From assembly GCA_002376965.1 (NCBI GenBank), contig DFOV01000155.1, positions 1-37,747 of the forward strand: 37,747 bases of DNA, written 5' to 3'. A program made the position numbers and the translations under genes. The DNA comes from Gammaproteobacteria bacterium UBA3532 (GTDB taxonomy: Bacteria; Pseudomonadota; Gammaproteobacteria; Enterobacterales; UBA3532). Positions within the stretch are counted from its first letter, which is position 1; every line of letters begins with the position of its first letter. The notes beneath the pieces were generated by a model. That model ran no database searches. It was not told where the DNA came from and saw nothing but the letters and a program-made list of their open reading frames with translations. Of the stretch, positions 17,713 through 26,989 are shown piece after piece.

Positions 17713-18615
17713 TTAACTCTCGTCGTAACCAAGGCTCTTTAATGCACGAATGTCATCGGACCAGTTATCTCTAACCTTAACCCAGAGTTCCAAATGTACT
17801 CTATATCCAAACATTTCGTTCATGTCGAGACGCGCTTCTTGTCCGATACGCTTGATCATCGAACCGCTTTTTCCCAAAACTATCGGCTTCTGCCCTGCTC
17901 TTTCTACCAAAATTACCGCATTAATTTCAGCCCGATCGGAACTGACCATTTCAAAGCGTTCCACTTCCACCGCTGTTGCGTAGGGCACCTCATCGCCCAT
18001 CAAGCGCATTAGTTTTTCGCGTATAATTTCAGCAGCCAAGAAACGAGCACTTCGATCAGTAAAATCATCTTCATCAAAACCAAACTCACCATAAGGAAGC
18101 ATTTGGTAAATCAGTTGCTGTAACTGTTGAATATTGTCTCGCTTTAGCGCGGAGACTGGCACAATATCTGTATTGGTTACTACTTCAGCCAGTTGCTCAA
18201 TAAATGGAAGGACAGCATTGCGATTATCAGGGCGATCCACCTTATTTACTACCACTAACGTTGGCTTGTTGCTTTCCTTTATTATTTGGAAAACTCGCTG
18301 ATCTTCCTCCAGCCACTTACCGCTCTCAACAACGAAAAGGATGGCATCAACATCGGATAACGCATTGTGCGCTGCCCGATTCATTAGTCTATTCATTTGT
18401 CGAGTAGATTGATGGATCCCTGGAGTGTCGACAAAGACAATTTGATGCTCGTTGTCAGTCAGTATGCCATGAATTCGGTGACGTGTTGTTTGAGGTTTAC
18501 GACAAGTAATACTCAGTTTCTGTCCCAAAAATGCATTCAGGAGGGTGGATTTTCCGACGTTAGGTCGACCAACGATGGCCACATAACCGAATTTAGTTTT
18601 TTGACTGTCTGTCAT
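17713..18615 (-). CDS. era: GTPase Era
   Basis: A 300-residue essential GTPase for 16S rRNA maturation and 30S assembly. G domain: G1 G-R-P-N-V-G-K-S-T, switch region with K-P-Q-T-T-R-H-R-I, G3 D-T-P-G, G4 N-K-V-D and G5 S-A-L. The C-terminal KH domain includes G-x-x-G in I-G-Q-E-A-R-x-D-M. The start is the ATG at 18615, with AAGGA about 5 nt upstream, giving M-T-D-S-Q-K and the E. coli length (301). The frame is open 45 codons further upstream but that part lies in rnc, is hydrophobic and has no family counterpart. It overlaps the rnc 3' end by 23 nt. Confidence 0.96.
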   Translation of the reverse strand: MTDSQKTKFGYVAIVGRPNVGKSTLLNAFLGQKLSITCRKPQTTRHRIHGILTDNEHQIVFVDTPGIHQSTRQMNRLMNRAAHNALSDVDAILFVVESGKWLEEDQRVFQIIKESNKPTLVVVNKVDRPDNRNAVLPFIEQLAEVVTNTDIVPVSALKRDNIQQLQQLIYQMLPYGEFGFDEDDFTDRSARFLAAEIIREKLMRLMGDEVPYATAVEVERFEMVSSDRAEINAVILVERAGQKPIVLGKSGSMIKRIGQEARLDMNEMFGYRVHLELWVKVRDNWSDDIRALKSLGYDES

Positions 18616-19279
18616 GAATTCCTTGCAATGCGCGTTCTGCGGCTTGTTGTTCTGCTTTTCTCCGACTAGTTCCACGACCAGTCGTAACAATAGAAAAATG
18701 ACTAACGCTACAGGTAACGTTAAATATCTGATGATGATCTTTACCATCAATTGACTTTACAGCATAGTCGGGCAAGTCAACTTGGTGTTTTTGCAACAAT
18801 TCTTGCAAGCGTGTTTTTGCGTCTTTTCCGAAGCTCTCTTTATCAAGCTGTTCAATGAAACCATTAAAATACTTAAAAATAAAAGCTTTGGCTGGCTCAA
18901 GGCCACCGTCTAAATATATGGCACCAATAATAGCTTCAACACAATCGGCAAGAGTTGATTCTCTGCGATAACCACCGCTCTTTAGCTCACCAGGGCCCAC
19001 AACCACATAGTCAGTTAAGTTCAACTTTAGAGCAACCTGATAGAGTGTCTCGCCTTTAACAACATAAGAGCGGAAACGCGTAAGTATTCCTTCCTTTTCC
19101 TTGGGAAAGCGCTGGTACAAGGCATCCGCAACAACAAAACCTAAAATAGAATCACCAAGAAATTCGAGACGTTCATTATTATTCTTTCCGCAGCTTCTAT
19201 GCTTTAACGCTCGCTCAAAAAGGTCCTTATTCTTGAATAAATAGCCAACAGACTTCTCAAGCTCCGTGTTAACAACCAT
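18593..19279 (-). CDS. rnc: Ribonuclease III
   Basis: A 228-residue double-strand-specific endoribonuclease (E. coli 226). The catalytic signature E-R-L-E-F-L-G-D-S-I-L-G spans about 36-47 with Asp43, and the second acidic site is in D-C-V-E-A-I-I-G-A-I-Y-L-D-G-G (about 111-125). A dsRNA-binding domain follows, ending in G-x-G-x-S-R-R-K-A-E-Q-x-A-A-x-x-A-L. The ATG overlaps the stop of the DUF4845 gene by one base (TAATG) and its 3' end overlaps era. RNase III commonly processes its own operon leader; that was not examined further here. Confidence 0.97.
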   Translation of the reverse strand: MVVNTELEKSVGYLFKNKDLFERALKHRSCGKNNNERLEFLGDSILGFVVADALYQRFPKEKEGILTRFRSYVVKGETLYQVALKLNLTDYVVVGPGELKSGGYRRESTLADCVEAIIGAIYLDGGLEPAKAFIFKYFNGFIEQLDKESFGKDAKTRLQELLQKHQVDLPDYAVKSIDGKDHHQIFNVTCSVSHFSIVTTGRGTSRRKAEQQAAERALQGIHDRQSKN

Positions 19280-19656
19280 TAATTTCCTTTTCCAGCCAAC
19301 ATGACAGACTCATTAAAGCGAACAACTACATCGATATTTTTTACTAAGTTAGCACGATACTCATAAGCTATCGTTAGCTGTCGCTGACCATCAATATCCT
19401 CAAGAGTAATATTTTCGTTCTTAAAATCTCGAATGCCGTTCATATCTAAGCGACGCTGGATATTCGCATAAATTTGCTTCTTATTCATAGTGGCAATTTT
19501 GGGCTCATCCTTAAGTGTTTTAACAATATCCTGTATTAAGCTGTGATCAAAGTAGGCAGGGGCTGTTTTAGTTGCAAACAACACTGCAAATAAAAACAAC
19601 ATCAAAAAAATCATTATCATGTATAAACTGGCACCAGCCTGTTTGGATATATTCAT
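19279..19656 (-). CDS. DUF4845 family membrane protein
   Basis: A 125-residue protein with one N-terminal membrane segment (about 9-30), preceded by K-Q-A-G-A-S, and a soluble domain of about 90 residues probably in the periplasm. The A-P-A-Y-F-D-H after the membrane segment and the position between lepB and rnc fit DUF4845, a small family conserved at this place in many gamma- and betaproteobacteria. The segment G-A-S-L-x-x-x-M-I-F-L resembles a class III (pilin-like) signal but there is no clear prepilin cleavage motif. Function unknown. It is 14 nt after lepB and overlaps rnc by one base. Confidence 0.85.
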   Translation of the reverse strand: MNISKQAGASLYMIMIFLMLFLFAVLFATKTAPAYFDHSLIQDIVKTLKDEPKIATMNKKQIYANIQRRLDMNGIRDFKNENITLEDIDGQRQLTIAYEYRANLVKNIDVVVRFNESVMLAGKGN

Positions 19657-19670
19657 TGTTATTCTCCAGC

Positions 19671-20552
19671 TTATTTAAATTGTCCTAATTGCTCGAATCG
19701 AATAGACGGAGGCAGCCAATTAATCCCCTGTTCGTCTGCTTCTAAGCTTAGCCAAATAAAGAACGCTTTGCCCACTAAATTTTGTTCAGGCACAAAGCCC
19801 CATACTCTAGAGTCCGCACTGTGATCTCGATTATCACCCATAACGAAATAATGCCCTGTAGGCACCTCTATAACCCGATCGATATCCAATGGACTACGCC
19901 CTGGAGCATTCATCATAAGGTGAGTGATCCCACCCAAGTTTTCATTAAAAACGGCATGGGGAAAACTTTTATACTCAAAAACATCCTCGGTTAATTCCTG
20001 TTGGACCGCATAAGACTCAGGACAAGAGTGTACTGTCTCTTGGCAAAAAGGAGTAATACTAATATTACCATTCGCACGGATAGTGAGTTTATCCCCCGGC
20101 AAACCAACAACGCGTTTAATATAGTCTATACGCTCGTCGTTAGGATATTTAAAAACGACCACATCCCCTCGTTCCGGATTACTTATATCAATAATTTTTT
20201 TATTGATAACTGGTAATTTTATACCGTAAGCGAACTTATTAACCAATATAAAATCCCCAATAAGTAGCGTTGGCAACATAGAACCTGACGGGATTCTAAA
20301 TGGTTCAATTAAAAAAGAGCGTAAAACAAGTACAACAACAAACACCGGAAAAAACGCACGAGCATTGTCATACCAAAAGTTCGGCTTTAATATTTTTTCA
20401 ATTTGATCATCGGAAGCATTATCACCAAGTTCCGTTTTTAGCTTTTCAGCTAAAGCGACGCGTTCTGGCTCATATTTCCACTTATCGATGGCATATAGAA
20501 CGCCTGTAAGAATCGAGCCTACTACCAGTATTAACGCAAAATCAATATGCAT
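19671..20552 (-). CDS. lepB: Signal peptidase I
   Basis: A 293-residue membrane peptidase that removes signal peptides from exported proteins. It has an N-terminal membrane segment (about 4-22), a cytoplasmic loop, a second membrane segment (about 64-80), then the periplasmic catalytic domain. The catalytic dyad is Ser91 in I-P-S-G-S-M-L-P-T-L and Lys146 in Y-I-K-R-V-V-G-L-P-G-D, close to the E. coli positions. The later box G-D-N-R-D-H-S-A-D-S-R-V-W-G is complete. It follows lepA by 3 nt, the classical lepA-lepB pair. Confidence 0.97.
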   Translation of the reverse strand: MHIDFALILVVGSILTGVLYAIDKWKYEPERVALAEKLKTELGDNASDDQIEKILKPNFWYDNARAFFPVFVVVLVLRSFLIEPFRIPSGSMLPTLLIGDFILVNKFAYGIKLPVINKKIIDISNPERGDVVVFKYPNDERIDYIKRVVGLPGDKLTIRANGNISITPFCQETVHSCPESYAVQQELTEDVFEYKSFPHAVFNENLGGITHLMMNAPGRSPLDIDRVIEVPTGHYFVMGDNRDHSADSRVWGFVPEQNLVGKAFFIWLSLEADEQGINWLPPSIRFEQLGQFK

Positions 20553-20555
20553 CTA

Positions 20556-22346
20556 TTATTTCCCTACTTGTAATACTGCTAAAAACGCCTCTTGTGGAAC
20601 ATCTACTTTACCCACTTTTTTCATTCGCTTCTTACCCGCTTTTTGCTTTTCTAACAGTTTCCGCTTTCGGCTTACATCACCACCATAACATTTCGCTGTT
20701 ACATTTTTTCTTAGCGCCTTTACAGTAGTTCTGGCAATTATGTGATTTCCTATGGCTGCCTGAATGGCAACCTCAAACATTTGACGTGGAATAAGCTCTT
20801 TCATCTTTTCTGCCAGCTGGCGCCCTCTATATTGCGCCTGATCTCGATGGACAATAAGTGCTAGCGCATCGACCTGCTCTCCATTGATTAGGATATCAAG
20901 CTTAACCATATCCGCACCTTGAAAGCGCTTAAACGAATAATCGAGTGATGCATAACCACGAGTCGCGGATTTTAAACGATCAAAAAAGTCTAGAACCACT
21001 TCATTCATTGGTAGATCATATGAAACCTGGACTTGTGACCCTGCGTAAGACATTTTCGTTTGTACTCCACGCTTTTCAATACTCAAGGTAATGACGTCAC
21101 CTAAATAGTCTTTTGGTACCAATATATTGGCTTCAACAATTGGCTCTCGTATTTCTTCTATTTCTTGAGTCGGAGGTAGGTCTGCTGGGTTGTCAATATG
21201 AACAGTTGTACCGTCAGTCTTTAATATTTCAAAGACTACCGTTGGCGCCGTTGTAACCAGATCCAGGTCATATTCACGCTCTAAACGCTCTTGGATAATT
21301 TCCATATGGAGCATTCCCAAAAAACCACAGCGAAATCCAAAGCCTAAAGCCGTTGAGTTTTCGGGTTCATAGAACAATGAAGCATCATTTAAACATAGCT
21401 TGGCCAAGGCATCACGGAATGACTCATAGTCATCTGAGCTAACAGGGAAAAGACCTGCATACACTTGAGGCTTTACCTTTTTAAACCCCGGCAACGGCTT
21501 CTCAGCAGGGTTTGAGGTGTTGGTTAGTGTATCTCCAACGGGGGCACCTTGAATTTCCTTTATCCCCGCAATGACATAGCCAACTTCACCGGCGGCTAGC
21601 TGATTGGCTGGAGTACGTTTGGGCGTAAAAATTCCAACATCATCAACCTCGTAGCTGCGGCCTGTCGACATTACGGTGACCTTATCTTTCTTCCTTAGCA
21701 CACCGTTTTTAATCCGTACTAATGACACCACGCCCAAATACTTATCAAACCACGAGTCAATAATAAGTGCTTCTAATGGGGCATCATGCGATCCCTCTGG
21801 CGGTGGAATCTTTTTGACGATCTCCTCTAAGACATCCTCTACCCCAAGGCCGGTTTTAGCACTACAGGTAACTGCATCGACTGCTTCGATGCCAACAATG
21901 TCTTCTATTTCTTGACGAACTCGATCTGGCTCTGCTTGTGGAAGATCGATCTTGTTAAGTACCGGTACGACTTCCAGCTCCTGGTCAATCGCTGTATAAC
22001 AATTTGCAACAGTTTGAGCCTCAACTCCCTGACCCGCATCTACAACCAGCAAAGCTCCTTCGCAGGCTGAAAGAGAACGTGATACTTCATATGAAAAGTC
22101 AACATGACCAGGAGTATCAATGAAATTCAGCTGATAAACTTTTCCGTCCTTAGCATGATAATCAAGGGTAACGCTTTGGGCTTTGATGGTGATCCCGCGC
22201 TCCCTCTCGATATCCATAGAATCAAGAACCTGTTCTTCCATTTCACGCTGAGTGAGGCCCCCACAGGTTTGTATAAAGCGATCGGACAATGTGGATTTGC
22301 CGTGATCTATGTGTGCGATAATGGAAAAATTTCGGATGTGCTGCAT
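20556..22346 (-). CDS. lepA: Elongation factor 4 (LepA)
   Basis: A 596-residue translational GTPase that associates with the inner membrane and ribosome and helps under ionic stress or in initiation. G1 is A-H-I-D-H-G-K-S-T (11-19), G2 in R-E-R-G-I-T-I-K, G3 D-T-P-G-H-V-D-F, G4 N-K-I-D-L-P, and the LepA-specific C-terminal domain ends G-K-K-R-M-K-K-V-G with Q-E-A-F-L-A-V-L. Length matches E. coli (599). It is the first gene of the operon lepA-lepB-DUF4845-rnc-era-recO-pdxJ-acpS, with a promoter candidate at 22384-22412. Confidence 0.98.
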   Translation of the reverse strand: MQHIRNFSIIAHIDHGKSTLSDRFIQTCGGLTQREMEEQVLDSMDIERERGITIKAQSVTLDYHAKDGKVYQLNFIDTPGHVDFSYEVSRSLSACEGALLVVDAGQGVEAQTVANCYTAIDQELEVVPVLNKIDLPQAEPDRVRQEIEDIVGIEAVDAVTCSAKTGLGVEDVLEEIVKKIPPPEGSHDAPLEALIIDSWFDKYLGVVSLVRIKNGVLRKKDKVTVMSTGRSYEVDDVGIFTPKRTPANQLAAGEVGYVIAGIKEIQGAPVGDTLTNTSNPAEKPLPGFKKVKPQVYAGLFPVSSDDYESFRDALAKLCLNDASLFYEPENSTALGFGFRCGFLGMLHMEIIQERLEREYDLDLVTTAPTVVFEILKTDGTTVHIDNPADLPPTQEIEEIREPIVEANILVPKDYLGDVITLSIEKRGVQTKMSYAGSQVQVSYDLPMNEVVLDFFDRLKSATRGYASLDYSFKRFQGADMVKLDILINGEQVDALALIVHRDQAQYRGRQLAEKMKELIPRQMFEVAIQAAIGNHIIARTTVKALRKNVTAKCYGGDVSRKRKLLEKQKAGKKRMKKVGKVDVPQEAFLAVLQVGK

Positions 22347-22383
22347 ATAGATTAGATAAACTCAAGATTATATTTGGTGAGGG

Positions 22384-22412
22384 ATTCTATCGAATATTGT
22401 CGTGACAAACAA
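22384..22412 (-). promoter_or_regulatory. Sigma70-type promoter of the lepA operon
   Basis: On the minus strand TTGTTT (22407-22412) is followed after 17 nt by TAGAAT (22384-22389), with transcription expected to begin near 22377, about 30 nt before the lepA ATG. It lies between the rseC stop and lepA, so the eight-gene lepA operon can be transcribed apart from rpoE-rse. It is assigned by consensus match only. Confidence 0.6.
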
Positions 22413-22446
22413 AATCTTTGTGTAAATCCCTGCTAATTAGCGCGTC

Positions 22447-22911
22447 TTACTCGCGAATAATCTTTTTAACTAACACTTGTGAGCGGCTTTTTCGTGACAT
22501 TAAGTCTAACGCCCTTCCCAATAACATTCCGGCAAACAAACCTGCAAATGACCCTAATAGGACGATAGGCTCGGAAATAGTTAGAGCGTCCACTACTACC
22601 GCCCCTAGTAGAAGGCCGAGTAGCGGACAACAATAGGCGGCAAACAAAGAAAAGTAGAAGGTTTTGCTGCTAACCTCAATCAATAGTTTGTCCCCTTCTT
22701 TCGGCATGCTTCCAGCCGTTGACTCAGAGGCTTTAGCCTCAACTGAGGATAGCGGTAATGGAAGTAATCGAGGCTCACGATTAAAAAATGCATCAAGCAA
22801 GCCCTGCCCACAGCCCTTTTTGGCGTCACAACTACCACAGGAAGAATTCACTTCGCCTTTTAGCCATACAAAACGATCATCTATTGAAACGATGGTTGCC
22901 AGCTCATTCAC
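22447..22911 (-). CDS. rseC: RseC/MucC family envelope-stress protein
   Basis: A 154-residue inner-membrane protein of the SoxR-reducer/RseC family. A cysteine-rich cytoplasmic N-terminus holds Cys25, Cys28 and Cys34 (C-G-S-C-x5-C), followed by two membrane segments (about 88-108 and 113-133) and a basic tail. In E. coli RseC is a mild positive modulator of sigmaE, and the related Rsx/Rse proteins reduce the SoxR [2Fe-2S] cluster. The start is a GTG at 22911 that overlaps the rseB stop by 8 nt. No mucD-type protease gene follows; the next gene is lepA. Confidence 0.92.
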   Translation of the reverse strand: MNELATIVSIDDRFVWLKGEVNSSCGSCDAKKGCGQGLLDAFFNREPRLLPLPLSSVEAKASESTAGSMPKEGDKLLIEVSSKTFYFSLFAAYCCPLLGLLLGAVVVDALTISEPIVLLGSFAGLFAGMLLGRALDLMSRKSRSQVLVKKIIRE

Positions 22912-23884
22912 TTTCAGGACCTCTAAGATAAATAGACCCTATTATCTTATCAGCTGAGTGAGAATTGAGGTCACCCATCACCGTTACAAGTAAATCATCT
23001 TTAATATACTTTTCTACTACCACATTGCCTTGGTGCTTTAATATTCGTGAGGAAAAACCAGTCTTAACGCCTTCAGCTAGATATATGGAAAAGCGAGCCA
23101 GACCATCAGAATACAGCAGATGGCCACTTAGCGAGGAGCTACCCTCCTGAGAGGATACATTGACAAACCCATCCGGAATCCAACGAGGTGCCCAACGAAG
23201 CTCGGTGCTAGTACCTGGATTGTGCTGAGTCGGTTCGCCTGAAACATCACCTTGCCGATAATCACTTAACGGAACGGTCAACTTGCTTCCAGGCACTGCA
23301 TCTAATTCAATCGAAACGACCATTAACTGTTTCATAATGGCTCCATGCTCATCTAAAACATCATGCCTTAGCGGTAGTTTCGACGCTTCGTCAATCCAAA
23401 GCCGGTGGTTGGAACGATCAGAATCACGTGGAGTAATATTGATGGTTAGTGCTTCTCTTCCAGCGACGTAGTCTTTCTCCCCCAAAGTGAATTGGTAGTG
23501 ACTCACCAGTTGGTCGTAATTATCTATAATGGGGGCTTCCATTAGGTTGCTAATGAGGTTGTGATCAGCCATTGGCGATGTGCCTTCGGGGTATACACAC
23601 ATTAGCGAATCACCACGACGAAAAACCTCACGCGGAATTCCATTTAAGTAGGAGATATATTCGCGCTCCTGACCATCAATCATCGCATGCGCGTTTATAA
23701 GCGTATCTACTGACTCGCCAACGCGATGCAACAAGTGTAACCGATAATTTTTGGTAGATAAGCTATTGGCAGCCTGCCGAATCAGTTGGTCAACACTGGT
23801 CTGTTCTGGGGGCATTTCTTTCGCGCTTACACACGTAACCGTGGTGAGGCCTAAGGCAATGAGGCAATAAATTAGAGTTCGCAT
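22904..23884 (-). CDS. rseB: Sigma-E factor regulatory protein RseB/MucB
   Basis: A 326-residue periplasmic protein with a signal peptide (about 1-21, cleavage near V-S-A-K). It has the MucB/RseB two-domain form: an N-terminal LolA-like domain (about 30-200) with L-L-H-R-V-G-E and Y-L-N-G-I-P-R-E-V-F-R-R-G, and a smaller C-terminal domain (about 230-320) with W-x-P-D-G-F. RseB binds the periplasmic part of RseA, protects it from DegS-type cleavage, and releases it on sensing mislocalised lipoproteins or LPS. It lies 43 nt after rseA and overlaps rseC. Confidence 0.95.
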   Translation of the reverse strand: MRTLIYCLIALGLTTVTCVSAKEMPPEQTSVDQLIRQAANSLSTKNYRLHLLHRVGESVDTLINAHAMIDGQEREYISYLNGIPREVFRRGDSLMCVYPEGTSPMADHNLISNLMEAPIIDNYDQLVSHYQFTLGEKDYVAGREALTINITPRDSDRSNHRLWIDEASKLPLRHDVLDEHGAIMKQLMVVSIELDAVPGSKLTVPLSDYRQGDVSGEPTQHNPGTSTELRWAPRWIPDGFVNVSSQEGSSSLSGHLLYSDGLARFSIYLAEGVKTGFSSRILKHQGNVVVEKYIKDDLLVTVMGDLNSHSADKIIGSIYLRGPESE

Positions 23885-23927
23885 TTATTTCCGGTATAAA
23901 TTCTTAGATATAATGAGGCACGCGCAA

Positions 23928-24500
23928 CTACTTAGTTTGGTACTTGTAATTAACAACCCGCACATACGGTTTTTTATCCAACTGTCTTTTGACCGACTGC
24001 GTAGTATGTTTCTCCAGGTAAGTCGCTAAGCGTTTACGCTCTTCATCAGACATAGCATCCGTAGTATGTGCCACAGTTGCCTGAGTTAAAGTAGCTGGTT
24101 GTTGAGACACCGGCGAGTCAATTGTGTTGGCTAATGGCGTTGCTCCAGTAGATGTCGTATCGACAGGTCCGTTATACATATCCACACCGAGAACAATAGC
24201 AAAGGCCACAGAAGCAGCAATCGCCATCCCGCCCATTCGTTTAAATGTAGAATTCCACAATGGCCCATGAGCGGATTTTGGGCTTAATTCATAGGATTCT
24301 TCCGCCTCTAAGGCTTTTTGAATACTACTACTTAAATCGAGGTTAACCTTATTTGGTAACTCGCCTTTAAGCGTATCCCTAATCAGATGGTAATTTTCCC
24401 AACTGTCTTTTAATTCATCGTCCTGACATAGCCGGGCCAGGGTAATATCGTCTACATTACCATCCATCAATGTGGAGAGATTTTCGTTCAGCTTGCTCAT
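23928..24500 (-). CDS. rseA: Anti-sigma-E factor RseA/MucA
   Basis: A single-pass inner-membrane anti-sigma factor. The N-terminal cytoplasmic domain (M-S-K-L-N-E-N-L-S-T-L-M-D-G, then W-E-N-Y-H-L-I-R-D-T-L-K-G) is the sigmaE-binding part. One membrane segment (about 90-107) is followed by a Thr/Pro-rich periplasmic linker and a C-terminal region that RseB would contact. I set the start at the ATG at 24500 (190 aa) because AGGTGA lies 5 nt upstream. The in-frame ATG at 24509 would put the same site directly against the codon and overlap rpoE by 8 nt. Regulated proteolysis of such proteins releases RpoE. Confidence 0.93.
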   Translation of the reverse strand: MSKLNENLSTLMDGNVDDITLARLCQDDELKDSWENYHLIRDTLKGELPNKVNLDLSSSIQKALEAEESYELSPKSAHGPLWNSTFKRMGGMAIAASVAFAIVLGVDMYNGPVDTTSTGATPLANTIDSPVSQQPATLTQATVAHTTDAMSDEERKRLATYLEKHTTQSVKRQLDKKPYVRVVNYKYQTK

Positions 24501-24501
24501 T

Positions 24502-25095
24502 TCATTCACCTATACCTGCACTTGCTGATAACTCTTTCAACTTTTTGTCTATCGCCTCTCGAGCCCGAAAAATTCGCGATCTAACCGTGCCAACAGGGCA
24601 CTCCATAACCGCTGCAATATCTTCATAACTTAATCCGTCTAGCTCTCTGAGTGTAATCGCCGTTTTAAGTTCCTCAGGGAGGTTGTCGATAGCAGAAAAT
24701 ATTGTTTTTTTGACTTCATCGCGGCTTAATTCTCTTTCCGGAGTGGACACATCACGTAACGGTGAGTCGCCACCGTATTGCTCAGCATCCGCCATATCAA
24801 CATCTCTATCAGGCGGGCGACGACCTTGCGCAACCAAGAAGTTTTTTGACGTATTTATAGCGATCCGATAAAGCCACGTGTAAAAAGCACTATCTCCACG
24901 AAACTTAGGTATTGCACGATATGCCTTGATAAAGGCCTCTTGAGCAACATCGTAAACTTCGTCGGAATCTTTGATATATCGCCCGATGACATTGACGATA
25001 CGATTCTGATATTTTCTAACTAATACATCAAAAGCGCGCTTATCGCCGCGTTGTACTTTCTCGACCAACTGCTGATCTATGGCCTGCTCATCCAT
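24502..25095 (-). CDS. rpoE: RNA polymerase sigma factor RpoE/AlgU
   Basis: A 197-residue ECF sigma factor for envelope stress. Region 2 (about 20-90) includes D-E-V-Y-D-V-A-Q-E-A-F-I-K-A-Y and F-Y-T-W-L-Y-R-I-A-I-N-T. Region 4 (about 135-185) has the helix-turn-helix L-D-G-L-S-Y-E-D-I-A-A-V-M-E-C-P-V-G-T-V-R-S-R-I. These blocks are near-identical to the RpoE/AlgU consensus, and the rseA-rseB-rseC genes that follow settle the identity. It is divergent from nadB, as in E. coli and Pseudomonas, with two promoter candidates in the gap. Confidence 0.98.
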   Translation of the reverse strand: MDEQAIDQQLVEKVQRGDKRAFDVLVRKYQNRIVNVIGRYIKDSDEVYDVAQEAFIKAYRAIPKFRGDSAFYTWLYRIAINTSKNFLVAQGRRPPDRDVDMADAEQYGGDSPLRDVSTPERELSRDEVKKTIFSAIDNLPEELKTAITLRELDGLSYEDIAAVMECPVGTVRSRIFRAREAIDKKLKELSASAGIGE

Positions 25096-25161
25096 CAGCT
25101 AACCTGCTACTAATAATTATCGCCACTGCTCCCCTTCCAAGTGCTACTTTTGAGTTGGTAG

Positions 25162-25188
25162 ATAGACCATTATTAACGGTAATAGTTC
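25162..25188 (-). promoter_or_regulatory. Candidate sigmaE (autoregulatory) promoter of rpoE
   Basis: On the minus strand GAACTA (25183-25188) is followed after 16 nt by TCTAT (25162-25166). This is close to the RpoE/AlgU consensus GAACTT-N16/17-TCTGA and lies about 70 nt before the rpoE ATG. It is the expected position for positive autoregulation. Confidence 0.5.
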
Positions 25189-25239
25189 TCAAAATAAATG
25201 ATGAGAAATTCCCAAGCATTATTAACGTCTTGTTACTGA

Positions 25240-25267
25240 ATTATAATGGTTTCGGGCTAACCATCAA
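25240..25267 (-). promoter_or_regulatory. Candidate sigma70 promoter of rpoE
   Basis: TTGATG (25262-25267) is separated by 16 nt from a perfect TATAAT (25240-25245) on the minus strand. It would supply basal rpoE transcription with a leader of about 140 nt. The rest of the 254-bp rpoE/nadB gap has A-rich tracts on the nadB side and a TGTCATACT that could serve as an extended -10 for nadB, with no clear -35. Confidence 0.55.
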
Positions 25268-25349
25268 TCGAGAGCGCAAAAACCAGGTAAAAAAATCAAA
25301 AAAATGTCATACTAACGCCATTATCAAGTCACCACATTGAGACAGGTAT

Positions 25350-26978
25350 ATGAACCAATCGTTCCAATACGATGTATTAATCATTGGTAGCGGAGCTGCC
25401 GGTCTTACGTTAGCGATGAGTTTAGCGAAAGATGCCAAGGTTGCCATATTAAGTAAAGGTGAAATCACTGAGGGCTCAACTTACTACGCACAGGGTGGAA
25501 TAGCGGCTGTATTAGACGACAATGATACGGTTGAATCTCATGTTGAAGATACCATGATCGCGGGGGCTTACTTGTGTCGACGAGATGCAGTCGAATTTAC
25601 TGCTCGCAATGGCCGATCAGCTATTCAGTGGCTGATCGATACTGGCGTACAATTTACCAAATTGACTGAGAAGCTAGATGAAAAGAAATACCACCTTACA
25701 CGCGAAGGTGGGCACTCCCATAGAAGGATCATTCACGCAGCAGACGCAACCGGAAGAGAAGTAGAAACGACCTTGGTCGATGCTCTGCGTAACCATGAAA
25801 ATATCACGACTTTCGAACAGCATATCGCTGTCGATCTAATCACCGGAACCAAATTCGGACTGGGTACCAACCGCTGTATCGGTGCTTACGTGCTAAACAG
25901 GAACAGTGGCGAAGTTGAAGCTATTGCAGCTAAAAATGTTGTATTAGCGACTGGCGGAGCAAGCAAAGTTTACCTCTATACCAGCAATCCAGATATAGCT
26001 AGTGGTGACGGCATTGCTATGGCATGGCGCGCTGGTTGCCGAATTGCCAATATGGAGTTCAATCAGTTTCACCCCACATGTTTATATCATCCCGATGCGC
26101 GCAACTTTCTTATCACGGAAGCATTACGCGGCGAAGGTGCACACTTGAAACTGCCAAATGGCGAGCGCTTCATGAATCGCTTCGATCAGCGCTTAGAGCT
26201 CGCACCGCGCGATGTTGTTGCCCGAGCAATAGACCATGAAATGAAGCGTCTTGGTTGTGACTGTCTATATCTTGATATTAGTCATAAACCCAGAAAATTT
26301 ATTACTGAGCATTTTCCAACAATTTACGAGAAGTTACAGGCATTCAATATCGATATCACCAAAGATCCGATTCCTGTTGTGCCAGCCGCCCATTATACAT
26401 GTGGCGGTGTCATGACAGATCTACACGGACAAACCGATATTCCGGGACTCTATGCAGTAGGAGAAGTAGCTTGCACAGGCCTTCACGGAGCCAACCGTAT
26501 GGCAAGTAACTCCCTTCTGGAATGCCTTGTTTTTGCTCAGTCTGCTGCCAATCATATTCAAAATAATCTTGTCTCTACTGAGGCACCAACGCAACTTCCT
26601 GCCTGGGATGAGAGCCAAGTTACCGACTCAGATGAAGAAGTTGTAGTTTCACATAACTGGGATGAGTTAAGACGTTTTATGTGGGATTATGTCGGTATCG
26701 TTCGAACAACAAAGCGCCTTGAAAGAGCAAAGCGACGAGTCGACTTACTGAAAAATGAGATTCATGAATATTACGGCAACTTCAAAGTTACCAACGACCT
26801 GCTAGAGCTTCGAAACCTTGTCCAGGTTGGCGAGCTTATCATTAATTGCGCTCTAAAGCGCCGTGAAAGCCGAGGCTTACATTACACTCTCGACTACCCA
26901 GAGACTCTCGATGAGCCGAAAGACTCCGTTTTAACTCCAAGTAATTCTCCTCTAGCCAATAAGGATTCAATTAAGTAA
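25350..26978 (+). CDS. nadB: L-aspartate oxidase
   Basis: A 542-residue FAD enzyme that oxidises L-aspartate to iminoaspartate, the first step of de novo NAD synthesis. The Rossmann FAD motif is G-S-G-A-A-G (13-18). The family box [30 protein letters not shown] and the active-site region A-A-H-Y-T-C-G-G-V are present, followed by a C-terminal helical domain. Length matches E. coli NadB (540). It is divergent from rpoE and convergent with ygfX, whose stop is 30 nt away. No nadA is in this window. Confidence 0.97.
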   Translation: MNQSFQYDVLIIGSGAAGLTLAMSLAKDAKVAILSKGEITEGSTYYAQGGIAAVLDDNDTVESHVEDTMIAGAYLCRRDAVEFTARNGRSAIQWLIDTGVQFTKLTEKLDEKKYHLTREGGHSHRRIIHAADATGREVETTLVDALRNHENITTFEQHIAVDLITGTKFGLGTNRCIGAYVLNRNSGEVEAIAAKNVVLATGGASKVYLYTSNPDIASGDGIAMAWRAGCRIANMEFNQFHPTCLYHPDARNFLITEALRGEGAHLKLPNGERFMNRFDQRLELAPRDVVARAIDHEMKRLGCDCLYLDISHKPRKFITEHFPTIYEKLQAFNIDITKDPIPVVPAAHYTCGGVMTDLHGQTDIPGLYAVGEVACTGLHGANRMASNSLLECLVFAQSAANHIQNNLVSTEAPTQLPAWDESQVTDSDEEVVVSHNWDELRRFMWDYVGIVRTTKRLERAKRRVDLLKNEIHEYYGNFKVTNDLLELRNLVQVGELIINCALKRRESRGLHYTLDYPETLDEPKDSVLTPSNSPLANKDSIK

Positions 26979-26989
26979 TAGGCATTGAG

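Noticed and set aside
18616..18750. 45-codon hydrophobic N-terminal extension of Era beginning at 18750
   Set aside because: It lies inside rnc in another frame, has no counterpart in Era, and an ATG at 18615 with a strong ribosome site gives the normal length.
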